This document shows, in pieces, positions 42,549-54,830 of a stretch of DNA of 64,000 bases (position 1 is its first letter; each line of letters opens with the position of its first letter). A program made the position numbers and the translations under genes. The notes beneath the pieces are model-generated. The model was not told where the DNA came from. It did no database searches and saw nothing but the letters and a program-made list of their open reading frames with translations. This stretch comes from Enchytraeus crypticus (taxonomy: Eukaryota > Annelida > Clitellata > Enchytraeida > Enchytraeidae). The stretch lies in assembly GCA_905160935.1 (NCBI GenBank), contig CAJHZI010000592.1, positions 145,001 through 209,000 on the forward strand. The letters are read 5' to 3'.

Positions 42549-43350
42549 TCACAGTTTCACTGGATCTATAGAGAAGCTAAGCTGACATGAGAGCGAGAGA
42601 GAGAGAGAGGGAGAGAGAGAGAGAGTTTCGCTTCAGTGCAATGGACGCTGGATTGTACAGCCGAGCAGTATTGACTGAGAGAGGTGAGTATACATGTGGA
42701 TATTCTCATATTTGTTACATTATGTTGTCATCATTTGTGTAACTATCGCCATGACATAGGGCTTAACCTCTCGTATCTTCTCTATAGAACCGATTGATAT
42801 ATTGATTGATACTTGTGCGTATGGGCATCGTTGTATTGAACAGATGTGATGGATTGACTGCTGTCGAACATTGCACTATTTTAAATGTTACTTGGCGTTT
42901 AAACAAGATTAAAAGCCTAAGGGTTGTGTTTTGTCTACCAGAGAAGTGTCCCCTCAACAATTGAGTATAGGCATTGAACCTGTCTCTAGGCAGAGAGAGA
43001 GAGAGAGAGAGAGAGAAGGAGAGAGAGAGAGACAGACAGACAGAGATATGCATATAGGATTGTTATAATAGCTAGTGTTGACGTTTGTTTTGTTATCTGA
43101 GTATGATGTCAGGGACATTCTTATCATCAGGTTGTTTTGGCATGTTTCACACTGATTCTACAAGAAATGCTAACAGATTTCACTCGTGTAGTCACGCTAA
43201 TGAAAGCAAAATGTAACCACACGAACCAAAATGGCATGTATTTTAGAGAGTCTCTCAATCTATGTTACTTTCTCTCCCTAAGATCTCTGGTACTCTCTCT
43301 CTCCCTAAGTTCGCTGTTACTTTCTCTCTCTCCCTAATCTCTTCGTCCGC
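42549..43350. other. Intergenic DNA with GA/CT tracts
   Basis: GA tracts at 42594-42626 and 42990-43032, CT tracts at 43260-43335. GATGTCAGGGACATTC near 43112 is another fragment of the palindrome-bearing tail. Confidence 0.5.
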
Positions 43351-43354
43351 GTTC

Positions 43355-43525
43355 GATCCGCGGTCGAGTATCTTACCGACTTCGCCACTGGCTCCAGGCG
43401 AAGTCGGTAAGATACTCGACCGCGGATCAGTATGTGCGGGTTCAAATCCTAGGCTCGCCCGTCACTGACATCGCTTTCGAGTGAGGAAACTGACGTTAAC
43501 CTTAGCTTTAACCGTAGCTTTTTTA
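43355..43525 (+). mobile_element. SINE family 1 copy with perfect snapback head
   Basis: A complete sense copy (head, B-box GGGTTCAAATCCTAGG, tail ending AGCTTTAACC) whose first 32 bases (43397-43428) are exactly mirrored by 43355-43386 around a 10-base loop ACTGGCTCCA. Confidence 0.92.
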
Positions 43526-43960
43526 AGAGACTCCTAGTGTTATGTTACTTGCATCACTTAGCTCTCATCTCCTCTATTCTCATTGTACATGTACACTCCT
43601 ATCTCTTCTTGTTCTTATTCCACTATGAGCTTGATTATATTGTCATATACATGTATGCTTGGTTGTATTGCCAAATACATGAATACTTAGTTGTATTGCC
43701 AAATACATGTATGTTTGGTTGTATTGTCATATACATGTATGTTTGATTGTATTACTCAATATGCTCACATCTAAACACTGTATCCTTCGGTATATTCTTG
43801 TATACGCTTCATATATTCTTGTATACGCTGTATTCTTCTCCTGTATATTTGATTGTACTCTCCTACATGCTTGGCTGTATTCTCCTGCATGACTGGTTGT
43901 ATAACAATTATTATGAGAATGTTGGTACAGTTAATGAAATAATCGTCGAGAAGCGTTAAT
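43526..43960. other. ACATGTATG-rich intergenic DNA
   Basis: Loose repeats of TTGTATTGCCAAATACATG around 43640-43765 and TTCTTGTATACGCT twice near 43795-43830. No gene. Confidence 0.6.
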
Positions 43961-43984
43961 GTTAAACATTAGAGACAACGAATA

Positions 43985-44250
43985 AGAAATGAATCCTTAT
44001 CACTTTTGTAAATCATTATCACTTTATCATTCATTATTATCACTCTATCACTAAATCGTTATCACTTTATCATTAAATCGTTATCACTTTAACATTAATT
44101 ATTATCACTCTATCACTAAATCGTTATCACTTTAACATTAAATTGTTATCACTCTATCATTAAATTTTTATAGTCTAGCACAAATCGCTATTAGTATAAC
44201 ATTAAATTGTTATCACCATACATAAAAACGTTACCACAGTAATGCAAAAC
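43985..44250 (+). repeat. About 21-bp minisatellite (TATCACT type)
   Basis: Units like TTATCACTTTATCATTAAAT in about twelve diverged copies. Confidence 0.88.
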
Positions 44251-44507
44251 TGTAATCTAAAACACAATCATTTTCACTCAAACATACGAAATCATTATAA
44301 CAGTAACTTGAGTTTAGTAGGACGAGGGACTTGAAGTTAGCCTCAATGGCACACAAACTATCACAGAAAGTTCAATATTGACTTTTTTCATGAGGAAGAA
44401 GATGTGAAACTGTGAGAGAAAGAGAGAGAAAGAGAAAAGAGGAGAAAGTTCACAAGATGTCATAACATCGCCAGTGTAGTAGGAAAAGACACAAAGAGTA
44501 AACCACA

Positions 44508-44700
44508 AGAAAATCTAAACAAACACGGGAACATCTAAACAAACACAGGAACATATAAACAAACATAGGAACATCTAAACAAATACAGGAAAATCTAAAC
44601 AAACACAGGAACATCTAAACAAACACAGGAACATCTAAATACACACAGGAACATCTAAACACACACAGGAACATCTAAACAAACATCGGAACATATAAGT
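44508..44700 (+). repeat. 21-bp minisatellite
   Basis: Nine copies of AACACAGGAACATCTAAAC with AA. Confidence 0.93.
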
Positions 44701-44809
44701 ACACAGACATTCAGGCATACACATGGGACCACTATTGATCCCGCAGTCTCGAGCTCTTACAATGATCTAGAGTTACTGTGATCAATGGAGAGCTTGATAC
44801 TCGGTGCCT

Positions 44810-45030
44810 GGTAGCATATTTATTGTGCCTATAGGCATATTTATAGTGCCTCTAGGCATATTTATAGTTCCTAGTATCATATTTATAGTTCCTAGTATCA
44901 TACTTATAGTTCCTAGTATCATACTTATAGTTCCTAGTATCATATTTGTAGTTCCTAGTATCATACTTATAGTTCCTAGTATCATATTTGTAGTTCCTAG
45001 GATCATACTTATAGTTCCTAGTATCATCTC
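44810..45030 (+). repeat. 21-bp minisatellite
   Basis: Ten copies of ATCATACTTATAGTTCCTAG with T, alternating TACTTATAG and TATTTGTAG versions. Confidence 0.95.
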
Positions 45031-45039
45031 TCAGCAGGT

Positions 45040-45180
45040 AATAACAACAACAACAATTACAGTGCTACAGTCATCAATGACAACAACGAGCACTATTGAG
45101 ACATAATCAAGCCGGCGAGCAAAAAGAAGGTCCAAACACTGTGCAAAATCCAAAATCCAGATGATCAGTCCAAAGGTGGA
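45040..45180 (+). repeat. Dispersed repeat family A copy
   Basis: ACAACAACAACAATTACAGT, then TACAGTCATCAATGACAAC, GAGCACTATTGAG and AAAATCCAGATGATCAGTCC. Very close to the copy at 2775-2925. Confidence 0.82.
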
Positions 45181-45307
45181 CTCAGAGGATCATGGATTCA
45201 CAGGACGTCCTATACGACAGCTGTAGTATCAGCCTGGATCCATTTCTACCATTCTACTGTTTAAATATTAACAACCCGGCGCCCTCTGTCGTCTTCTAGA
45301 GATATAC

Positions 45308-45442
45308 CGTGGCTTGTGATAACAACAACAACAGAATTAGAGTACTACGACAATATCGAGCACTATGACACCATATCCAATCCGATGAGCAGAGTGTTGA
45401 GTCCAAACGCGGTCGCACCAAAATCCAGGAATTCAGTCGAAA

Positions 45443-45445
<3 letters not shown>
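45308..45445 (+). repeat. Dispersed repeat family A copy
   Basis: GATAACAACAACAACAGAAT, ATATCGAGCACTATGACACC, CCGATGAGCAGAGTG and AAAATCCAGGAATTCAGTCG. Closest to the copy at 15371. Confidence 0.82.
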
Positions 45446-45488
<43 letters not shown>

Positions 45489-45594
45489 TGTACACATGTA
45501 TGCGTGTATATATACATGTATGTATATACATATACATACATTTATATGTGTATATGTACAGTATAGAATTCAGTTGAAAATATAAAAATATGTA

Positions 45595-45646
<52 letters not shown>

Positions 45647-45672
45647 TATATATATATATATATTTATATTTA

Positions 45673-45718
<46 letters not shown>

Positions 45719-45730
45719 GGTACAGTTTAT
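45445..45730. repeat. (TA)n microsatellites
   Basis: Two TA blocks, 45446-45487 and 45600-45712, around a TACATGTATG-rich spacer. Confidence 0.95.
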
Positions 45731-46310
45731 AAATGCATGTATATATACATATTATATGTGCATGTGTATACATGTATGTGTAATAATTATACAACATATA
45801 ATACACATGTCTTGTATCCATAACGATGCGTACAATGTATATCACATTTGGTTATGATCTCAGAGATGCTGTATGCATTAATTAACGCAGGCATTTGATA
45901 GTACAATGCGCAATACTCAGTGAACCACTAGAGTAATGTGCATGTGTAGCTCATGATGTGGACTAAATATATCTTTTTAAACATCAACCTATACCTAATT
46001 AACTAAGATCTACCATATAGAACATTAGTCCCGTGTAGAACAAGAGAGCAATGCCCTCAGCATGTTCTGTAGTTGTATTGTATTTCACATTTAGCTTGTG
46101 TGTGAGAGACGACTCGAGTTTCAAAGGTGTTCTAATATCCTCTGGATATTTCACAAGTGTACTGAACGAGAAGTAAGGAAAGGTTCGTTGAAATCCTTCC
46201 TCAGATCTCGCGTTCCACTCTTCAATTTTCTCAAGTATCCACAAATAGTTTTTTGTAATTTCTTGTATGGCCTACATGTAACTCGGCGATTAATAAAAAG
46301 AGCTTGACTG
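45731..46310. other. Unique intergenic DNA
   Basis: No gene recognised; the open frames near 46.0-46.3 kb have no homology I can name. Confidence 0.5.
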
Positions 46311-46314
46311 TGTT

Positions 46315-46535
46315 TTGAATTTTTGTAATCTGTTGAAGTACCCTTTTTGTTTTCTGCTGTAATACCTTTGTAATATGTTGGACTATCTTTGTAATAACTT
46401 TGTAATCTGCTGTAATATTTTTTATAATCTATTGTAATAACTTTGTAAGCTGTTGTAATAAATCTGTAATATGTTGCAATAACTTTGTAACCTGTTGTAA
46501 TCTCTTTGTAATCTGTTGTAATACTTCAGGACGCG
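46315..46535 (+). repeat. TTGTAATCTGTTGTAATA minisatellite
   Basis: About twelve diverged units of 15-19 bases. Confidence 0.88.
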
Positions 46536-46900
46536 TGAATAACTAATTACGCTGCTGAATAAAGCATTAGTACATGTGCTAACAGAAAACAATGGCAAAA
46601 AATATCTGTATTTTGAACCTTGGACCTGCACTTGGAGAGAGCATACTAGTAGAGTACAATGACCTATGTTAACGCTCTCTATGGTACCTATAACAAGATT
46701 AATGAGCGACATTAAATATTAGCAGAGCTTCGAGGTTCGCTAATGCTGATGAAATGTCGATTAAAACTTTAACTTTTTAATTTCAATTTGGCGAGTAGTA
46801 AGATGCATGTACAAGCATTTGTGGAGGGAAATTACCTAGGTTCTGAAACTACTTGGGCCTATGTTTATATTTAAGGTTAAGAGAATTATGTGCTTTAATA
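46536..46900. other. Unique intergenic DNA
   Basis: A fragment reading TTGAACCTTGGACCTGCACTTGG near 46613 resembles the family B/C 3' end. Nothing else. Confidence 0.45.
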
Positions 46901-46910
46901 TATATATACA

Positions 46911-46975
<65 letters not shown>
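46901..46975. repeat. (TA)n microsatellite
   Basis: TA dinucleotides with one CAG interruption. Confidence 0.95.
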
Positions 46976-46976
<1 letters not shown>

Positions 46977-47379
46977 ATATGTCTTTCTCAGTGCACCTCC
47001 AATTATTACTGGCTGGTCCATATATAATTTCTTCACATATTTCTACCCCCTGTCTTTCTCTGTAATATTAGAGACATCACATGCTATTTCTCTACACAAT
47101 ATGCACATGTGATGTTATGTTATAGATATCTACACACTGCACACATGTGATGATATAGACAGGGCACCAGTCAATGCTTTATGGTGCAGCTATTCTCTTG
47201 TCCCGTAAGTTCTCTTTCAATAATTCACGCAATGAGCGACATTATGCGCGATACCCCTGTACAATACAAACAGTTTCAATGTAAAGTGCTATGAGTACAG
47301 AAAATACTACCTACATCCTGGTACTAATATTATTAAAATATTGCTTTATCTTATCTCTACCTGTTTCTTTTTATATCCC

Positions 47380-47665
47380 CTCCCCCCATCACTCTATATC
47401 TCTCACTCTACCTCTTTCTCCCTCTAAATTTTCTTTCTCTCTCTCTTTCTCCCTCTATCACTCTCCCTCTACCCCTTTCTTTCTCTAATTCTGTCTCTCT
47501 CTCCCTCTATCTCTCTCACTCTACCTCTTTCTCTCTCTCGTTCTCTCTCTCTCTCTCTCACTCTCCCTCTTTCTCTCTCTCTCTCTCTCTCACTCTACCT
47601 CTTTCTCTCTCTCTCTCTTTCCCTCTCTCTCTCTCACTCTACCTCTTTCTCTCTCTCTCTCTTTT

Positions 47666-47704
<39 letters not shown>

Positions 47705-47710
47705 GTCTTT
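47380..47710 (+). repeat. (CT)n pyrimidine tract
   Basis: CTCTCT interrupted by CACTCTACCTCTTTCTCTCT, which itself recurs several times as a longer unit. Confidence 0.93.
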
Positions 47711-47969
47711 CACCCACTCTCATGGTTCATTATCTCTCTCCAGAGGTATTGTTGTATCGATTCCTCAGTTCTCTGCTATTATTGGCGCCACTAGAGGGAC
47801 CTGGAAACGATTCAGTCCTTCAGACCACAGCATTCCTCACTCGCTCTTCACGGAGTCTATAGTGGTTGTGCTCTTTAGGATATTAGGTCCATTAAGCTTA
47901 ATTAAACCTACAGTCTACACTAGTAAAGATGCAAAAGTTACTTGTCGCTGATTAGAAATTAATTCATCG

Positions 47970-48097
47970 TAAAAGCTGGTAGAGCTAAGGTTAACGTCGG
48001 TTTCCTCACGCGAAATCTATGTCAGTGATGGGCGACCCCAAGATTTGAACCCCGCACATACATGAACTGATCCGCGGTCGAGTATCTTACCGCATTT
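47970..48097 (-). mobile_element. SINE family 1 copy
   Basis: Minus-strand copy with GATACTCGACCGCGGATCAG, B-box GGGTTCAAATCTTGGG and an eight-base insertion (TACATGAA) between them. Confidence 0.85.
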
Positions 48098-48304
48098 AGC
48101 AATCGGTTAATCAGCCAGTCAAATAATGAAGACTCGACCAATATGACACGGGTTCTGATCTAAGACTAACAAGTCAATTGAAGTTTGGATTAGTCAACTA
48201 ATCCGTCAATAAAAGTTTTGATTGGTAAACTATTCTGTCAATCAAAGTTTTGATTAGTAAACTAATCTGGCAATCAAAGCTTTATTGACTCTTAATTAAT
48301 CCGT

Positions 48305-48535
48305 AACTAATCTTGACATCAGCTGTAAGGAGCTGTAGCAGCTGTAGAGAGCTGTAGCAACTGTAGAGAGCTGTAGCAGCTGTAGAGAGCTGTAGCAGTT
48401 GTGGAGTGCTGTAGCAGCTGTAGAGACCTGCAGCAGCTGTAGAGAGCTGCAGCAGCTGTAGAGACCTGCAGCAGCTGTAGAGAGCAGCTGTAGGATTGCT
48501 GCAGCAGCTGTAGAGAGCAGCTGTAGGATTGCTGC
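48305..48535 (+). repeat. AGCTGTAGCAGCTGTAGAG minisatellite
   Basis: About fourteen units rich in CAGCTG, unit length about 18 bases. Confidence 0.93.
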
Positions 48536-48639
48536 CATGAAGCTATGCAGAGCTTTGCTGCATAAACCTGTCGTTTATCTTCTGGTCACGCTTCTATCCG
48601 GCCCTCTCGAATACATCCATCTGACAGTCGTGTGGCACA

Positions 48640-49290
48640 TCAGCTAGGCGTCTAGACCTGTACTATATGAGACATCAGTCAGATGTCTTCTAGACCTGTA
48701 CTATATGAGACATCAGTGTGGCGTCTAGACCTGTACTATATGAGACATCAGTCAGAAGTCTAGACCTGTACTACATGAGACATCAGTCAGATGTCTAGAC
48801 CTGTACTATATGAGACATCAGTGTGGCATCTAGACCTGTACTATATGAGACATCAGTCAGATATCTAGACCTGTACTATATGAGACATCAGTCAGATATC
48901 TAGACCTGTACTATATGAGACACCAGTGTGACGTCTAGACCTGTACTACATGAGACATCAGTCAGATGTCTAGACCTGTACTATATGAGACATCAGTCTG
49001 GCGTCTAGACCTGTACTATATGAGACATCAGTCAGATGTCTAGACCTGTACTATATGAGACATCAGTCTGGCGTCTAGACCTGTACTATATGACACATCA
49101 GTCAGATGTCTAGACCTGTACTATATGAGACATCAGTCAGATGTCTAGACCTGTACTATATGAGACATCAGTGTGGCGTCTAGACCTGTACTATATTGTA
49201 CATCAGTTAGTCGTCTAGACCTGTACTTTATGTACATCAGTTAGGCGTCTAGACCTCTAGTTTATGGCACATGGATCATGCGTCTAGACC
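48640..49290 (+). repeat. 35-bp minisatellite with two alternating variants
   Basis: About seventeen copies of TCTAGACCTGTACTATATGA followed by GACATCAGT and a variable end (CAGATG or GTGGCG/CTGGCG). The two ends alternate in a loose higher-order pattern. Confidence 0.95.
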
Positions 49291-49294
49291 TGTG

Positions 49295-49511
49295 TAGCGT
49301 TCTCTCTCTCTCTCTCTCTCCCTCTCTATAGCGCTCTCTTTCTCTCTATCACTCTATCAATCGTTCTTTGTCTCTCCATCTCTCTCTCTCTCTCCCTCTC
49401 TCTTCTCTCTCTATCTCTCTCTCACTCTCTCTCTCTCTTTCTCTTTCTCTCTCTCTCTCTCTCTATTTCTCTCTCTCTGTCTCTTTTTCTCTCTCTCTCC
49501 TCTCTCTCTTC

Positions 49512-49543
<32 letters not shown>

Positions 49544-49608
49544 TCTCTCTCTCTTCTCTCTCTCTTCTCTCTCTCTTCTCTCTCTCTTCTCTCTCTCTCT
49601 CTCTCTTC

Positions 49609-49639
<31 letters not shown>

Positions 49640-49682
49640 ACTCACTCTCACTCTCTCTCTCTCTCTCGCTCTCTATCTATCT
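49295..49682 (+). repeat. (CT)n pyrimidine tract
   Basis: Almost 390 bases of CTCTCT with TTCTCTCTCT and TATCT interruptions. Ser/Leu and Arg/Glu frames here are artefacts. Confidence 0.97.
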
Positions 49683-49797
49683 AGGTGCTCTAATGATCCT
49701 CTTTCCACTTGAACGGTCAAGTTGAGCGACAGTTATATTTTATCATTGGAGGACCAAGACAAACAAGCGATTGAATGCTACTCCAAAACTGTAATCA

Positions 49798-49842
<45 letters not shown>

Positions 49843-50210
49843 TCTTAAAACACTTAGCTACTAGCATGCTACTGCAGTCCATGGTTATATCGAGCCTCGT
49901 TCATATTGAAAGCTATCTAATTGATTCTTCTAAAATTTCACTTAATAGAAGTTACTGTATCTTTCATCATTGACTATCTGTCGGTTTAGCTTTCTTGTAT
50001 CAGTTTCCGATGTTGTTATGAACGACGATAGCATTGTAATTATGTGCGTTTGCTATTTGATAGCAACAAACAAGTGCGCAAAACCAATACCGTTAGTTCA
50101 AGTGTTACAGCTTAGGCTGTCGGACTGGCGTTCAGTAATTCTAATTAGACAATGATGTTAGGACAAGCATATTGTCGCAGCCTAGGCGGCGCGTTGTTAT
50201 CACTTGTAAA
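49683..50210. other. Intergenic DNA with a (CT)n run
   Basis: CT dinucleotides at 49800-49841. Otherwise unique, no gene recognised. Confidence 0.55.
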
Positions 50211-50213
50211 AAT

Positions 50214-50345
50214 AGCTGGTAAAGCTAAGGTTAACGTCAGTTTCCTCACTCGAAGGCGACGTCAGTGACGGGCGAGCCCAAGATTTGAACCCCTCACATT
50301 CTGATCCGCGGTCGAGTACCAACGTCGCCACTGGCGCCAGCCAGT
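50214..50345 (-). mobile_element. SINE family 1 copy
   Basis: Minus-strand copy with a shortened head (GTTGGTACTCGACCGCGG) and B-box GGGTTCAAATCTTGGG. Confidence 0.87.
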
Positions 50346-51715
50346 GGTTGTCTGATCGGTCAGTGACAGTCGCTTTGATATTAGAAACCTTGATATATCT
50401 CGTAATATATTTAAGAAGATCTCAGTAAAGTTTATATTTGTAATCATTCCTCCTCCTCAAGCTTTGTTTCTAGAGATTCTCTGATATGGGGATATGAGAT
50501 TTCTCAAATCTTTGTGTCATTTACAAATTTCTCTTTCATTACCATTCTGTGACATTGCAAGCGGAAGCAATTGGTTGTCCCGTCTCTAAAGTACGTCCAC
50601 TGCGTAACCAATCAAACAGAAGTACGGATTGGATGCCAGAAACTGATTGGTCAGCCGTGTCAGCGCCTGCTGTACTGGAAAAGCCGTATGATTTATTAGA
50701 GATTGTAACGTCAGATGGCGTAATAAGAATTCATCGTGAGACCTGGAATTTCTTCCATAACTTCCTCAACTATTCTTCCACTCATAAAATATGAACGGCT
50801 TCGCTTAACCATGATTACGGATAATTTCCACCTGTTGTCTTTCCGCCTGTCTGTCGAAGTCCATGTTGTTCCAGTCCCGGCGGAGTCTTCTCAGAGAGTC
50901 CTTCCTGTTCCTGGTCGTATCCGGGACATTTGAACAATAGGCGCTGGCTGCAAGTGTTCGTAGGACGCGAGTTAATCAGACATCACGAGCTTAATCATTC
51001 GTGATTCTCAAGCATTTGGTCTAGACTCTATAACCGATGACTCAATGAGACACTGGTTTTACTGGTCACGTGATGCAATGTTATCCAGTAATCTCTAGTC
51101 TTGTTAGTGAAATTCTGTGGGCTAATTAGTGCTAAAAGTGGAAATATACACAAGTGTAGTTGTGATAGGCCATATTTAGTAGACTATATAAGATATTCTC
51201 CTGACTATGATATAACATAACCCAACGAAGTTTTAGAGAGAACTAGATGATTCAGTAACAAGAACTACCATATAGTCCCATGGTAACAAATAATCTCTGT
51301 TGTTTACATTAAATTTTGATGAAACTCTGTTAATAATTAAGTCTGTTAATTGTTTTTAATAGGCTTTCAGTGAATTATCATCGAACCGGAAGTGAGTGAA
51401 AAGTCGCCATCATTTTATAGGCTGTGGTGTATCTTCTTCTTTTATATCTATGATATAACCTCATGAGTAGTAGGCCTAAACGTTGATTATAAAAATTGAA
51501 CTGACAACAGCTGTGAGCTATAGTTGTTGCCCCACAATGTTGTTCAGCCGGTGCTGTAACACAGGCCGTATCTTACGTCAAGGCGACCAAACGAGGGTAT
51601 TTATTGAAATCAATGTTGAAAATTGCAACTGAAAAGCAGGCTATCTCCTGAAGTGTCCTCAGTGTATTAGTATAAAAATTCGATTAAGCGAGTCACCCCG
51701 CACCCCCTTCTGTCT
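50346..51715. other. Unique intergenic DNA
   Basis: About 1.4 kb without repeats. A frame at 50549-50794 is open but has no recognisable homology or splice context. Confidence 0.5.
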
Positions 51716-51717
51716 CT

Positions 51718-51910
51718 CTTGTGTTCTGCCAAATGGCAGGTCCAATGTGCATACTTAAACTCAGAGTCTGCTTTCAGGCTCCATAAAGAGCACTCCATAG
51801 ATCATAATCCGTTCACATAAGACCGTGCTTTATCCAGTACCATGTGCAGCTTATAGCACAGGAAATATTATTTATGAGGTGGTTTCCCGTTGCCTTCCTC
51901 ACGTTTTATC
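51718..51910 (-). mobile_element. Family C 3'-end fragment
   Basis: Reverse orientation: TGCCAAATGGCAGGTCCAAT, CATAAAGAGCACTCCATAG and GGTTTCCCGTTGCCTTCCTC. More diverged than the pair at 31.1 and 37.3 kb. Confidence 0.7.
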
Positions 51911-51929
51911 TCGTACAGCGCCTTAGACG

Positions 51930-52050
51930 CCTGGTAAAGCTAATATTAACGTCAGTTTCCTCACTCGAAAGCGATGACAGTAACGGGCGAGCCCAGGATT
52001 TGAACCCCGCACATACTGAACCGCGGGAAAGTATCTTACCGACGCCTTGT
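51930..52050 (-). mobile_element. SINE family 1 copy
   Basis: Minus-strand copy; B-box GGGTTCAAATCCTGGG intact, head partly deleted. It directly follows the family C fragment. Confidence 0.87.
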
Positions 52051-52199
52051 CGTGTTAACGTGTGTAACACAGTATCCTCTCATAGAGGCCTATAAAACAA
52101 CTCCTACATCACGTGACGTGCGCGGACAGAACCTATCATACATCGAATCCTCTAGAACACGATCACGTGACCATATGAACACCAGCAGCTGGGCATTCG

Positions 52200-52640
52200 T
52201 TGTAGTAGCTTAGTCTAGTAGCATAGCCTAGATACATAGTCTAGATACATAGTCTAATAGCATAGTCTAGATACATAATCTAGATACGTAATCTAGTAGC
52301 ATAGTCTAGATACATAGTCTAAATACATAGTCTAATAGCATAGTCTAGATACATAGTCTAGATGCATAGTCTAATAGCATAGCCTAGATAGAGAGTCTAA
52401 TGCATGATTTAATAGCATAGTCTGGTAGCATAGTCTGGTAGCATAATCTAGCAGTATAGTCTAGTGACATGGTACAGTAGCATAGCCTAATAGCATAGTC
52501 TAGTAACATAGTAACATAGCCTAGAAGCATAGTATATTAACATAATAGCATAATATGTAATAACATAATGGCATAGTATAATAACATAACAGCATAGTCT
52601 AGTAGCATTGTCTAGTAACTTAGACTAATAGCTTAACCTA
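52200..52640 (+). repeat. AGCATAGTCTAGATACATAG minisatellite
   Basis: About thirty short units (14-16 bases) of TAGTCTAGATACA and TAGTCTAATAGCA. Confidence 0.92.
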
Positions 52641-52965
52641 GAATCAACTAAATTCTCTCTCTAATTGATGGTAAGGAGTCTAACATAGTCGTCTTTAAAC
52701 TGCGCAGTGCTAATAAACGACAAGTAGCCTACAACAAAACTCGTATCATAGTCTATTGTAGCCTATGAACAGCGTGTGTTAACAATTCATATAACTGATT
52801 AATGTTGAGTGGTATCAATCAATAAACTCATTGTAGATGTAGTGTATGGCGGTCAATACTCGCGGGGGGGGGGGAGTTAACGATTAATCTCTTGCTGTTC
52901 AATGTCGTTCAGCCCAGCCCACTATGGGACAGGCTTCATCAGAGGCTGGGTTGACAAATAACACA
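52641..52965. other. Unique intergenic DNA with a poly-G run
   Basis: An eleven-base G run at about 52863. No gene recognised. Confidence 0.5.
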
Positions 52966-52967
52966 GC

Positions 52968-53100
52968 TAAAAAGCTAATGTTAACGTCAGTTTCCTCACT
53001 CGAGAGCGATGTCAGTTACGAGCGAGCCCAGGATTTGAACCCAGCACACACTGATTCGAAGTCGAATATCTTACCGACATCGCCATTGGCTTCAGCCGAT
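52968..53100 (-). mobile_element. SINE family 1 copy
   Basis: Minus-strand copy: GGCTGAAGCCAATGGCGATG head, GGGTTCAAATCCTGGG B-box, tail TTAGCTTTTTAGC. Confidence 0.87.
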
Positions 53101-53154
53101 TGAATGATGAAAGCCGATGATTCAGCAAGCTAAACCATTTCACAATATGGTATG

Positions 53155-53240
53155 TTTCGTCCGTATTTTATTCAGCTTATGACTTTGGCAAAATATGAAT
53201 TCTGAGGTGGTTTCCCGTTGTCTTCCTCAGTTCTTGTTTT
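53155..53240 (-). mobile_element. Family C fragment
   Basis: GAATTCTGAGGTGGTTTCCC followed by GTTGTCTTCCTCAG, the conserved core of family C, adjacent to the SINE. Confidence 0.6.
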
Positions 53241-54640
53241 GTTGCCTCTCACAACAGGTACTGTTAGCGGTTGGTTTAATCCTCAGTATATCGGACACAA
53301 CACGGGGTGATCTTCAACATTATATGAGAGAAGATCAGTTGTTAGAATCCCTACTGTGGTTCAGAACTGAACGCTGAACTCAGCTGAATTTATTTATATA
53401 GGATTATGTTAATATTAAAAATAAATATGCAATTCAGAATGATGATTCTATTGGTAAAATAAGACATAACGTTTTTACTTATTTTGAAGGTATATTGACC
53501 TAATTTAATTATTGAAAGTCGATCCTAAGATAAACGACGATTTTAGTTTAAATTTCTCTACTTGTAAACTCTTTAATGGTTAATCCGTAGTTTGTGTTGT
53601 TCTGTTGGTTCATTATTTTTTCATTTCTTGTTCTGTTCTAACTGCCATGTATTTTGTTGAATAAAGATCATAATGTTATAATATAATTCAGATAATTTCG
53701 TCAAATTGTCCGTCATATAGTTGATTTTCGATCCATTCGTAGTGCTACAAATAATATTAATTGATGTCAAACTCCTGCAGCTGTTGAAAGACATTTAAAC
53801 ATGCAAAGCTTCAGATTTCTAGGTTAATAGGATCTGCTCAGTTTTCAAATATAGTTCTTCAAAAATAATATTAATTAAAATACATATCTAATTCAACTTG
53901 TTATACAGTGAGTTCGATAGCATTCGAAAATTTATATTTGACGTTACAGAATTCACAAGAAATCATGAAATCTTTTGTTTCAATCTTTCTTAAGTTCCAT
54001 AGTTGGGTTACGTAAAGTTGCTAAAAAGTAAAATTAGGTATATTATTATGCATCGCAAGCGTCGTCTAATAAAAAATTATCACAATTACCACACTGTCAC
54101 ATTAATAATCACATTAGGACACAATTATCAGGCCGATTAAAATTTAGTTTTTTCTAATGGAAACATCGCATCGTGTTTGAAAACTGTAGTTTTTATGATG
54201 TGCATGATTGGCTGATTTGGCTCTAATGAATTCTCAACATGGAGCGAGACAGTAATGAATGCCATTTTCTGCCTTGAACCTGATGTCTGATGAAGAGCGA
54301 GTAGTGGCCTTGAATTAAAACTGATAATTGGATTAACTTTAACGTCCCACTAGACTATGACGTTGAGAGAATAGAGGGATCGCTTGACTGATTCTATTAG
54401 AGGAGAAATCGATTTAATAACGATTTAGTATTATCTCATTCGCCTTAAACTATTTCTACATGATCTAGAACTAGTGTAGCAGTTTGTTTTTAACTACGAT
54501 TAACTAAAACTACTGTAGAAGTTTGTTTTTAACTACGATTAACTAGAACTAGTGTAACAGTTTGTTTTTAACTCCGATTAACTACTTTTCTGATTAGTTG
54601 CAGACTTTTACTCGTATTTGATAGCTCTTTCCACCATAGG
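53241..54640. other. AT-rich unique intergenic DNA
   Basis: About 1.4 kb. A triplicated segment around AACTACGATTAACTAGAACT lies at 54465-54590. No gene recognised. Confidence 0.5.
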
Positions 54641-54739
54641 TCTAAATTTTGACCCGCTTGCCTTGGATCTTGGACTTACACTGTTTTTATCTCGCTTTCT
54701 CTTGTGGTCTCTGTGTACTCAGTCGTCATCGTGTGGTCG

Positions 54740-54830
54740 TTTGGGGCCTGTTTTCGTAGAGTCTGCCAGAGACGTCCCTGACATTGCCTTATGACGAGGA
54801 ACCGGACGTTAAATTATTATTTATTTATTT
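54740..54830 (+). mobile_element. SINE tail with the dispersed palindrome
   Basis: CCAGAGACGTCCCTGACATT, GCCTTATGACGAGGAACCGG and ACGTTAAATT. The reverse complement of this arrangement is at 60829-60870. It parallels the family 1 tail (GACATCGC...GAAACTGACGTTAAC), so it is probably a related SINE subfamily. Confidence 0.6.

Noticed and set aside
50549..50794. Open frame of 81 codons in the intergenic gap
   Set aside because: No recognisable homology, no splice partners and no conserved motif; length is within chance for this region.
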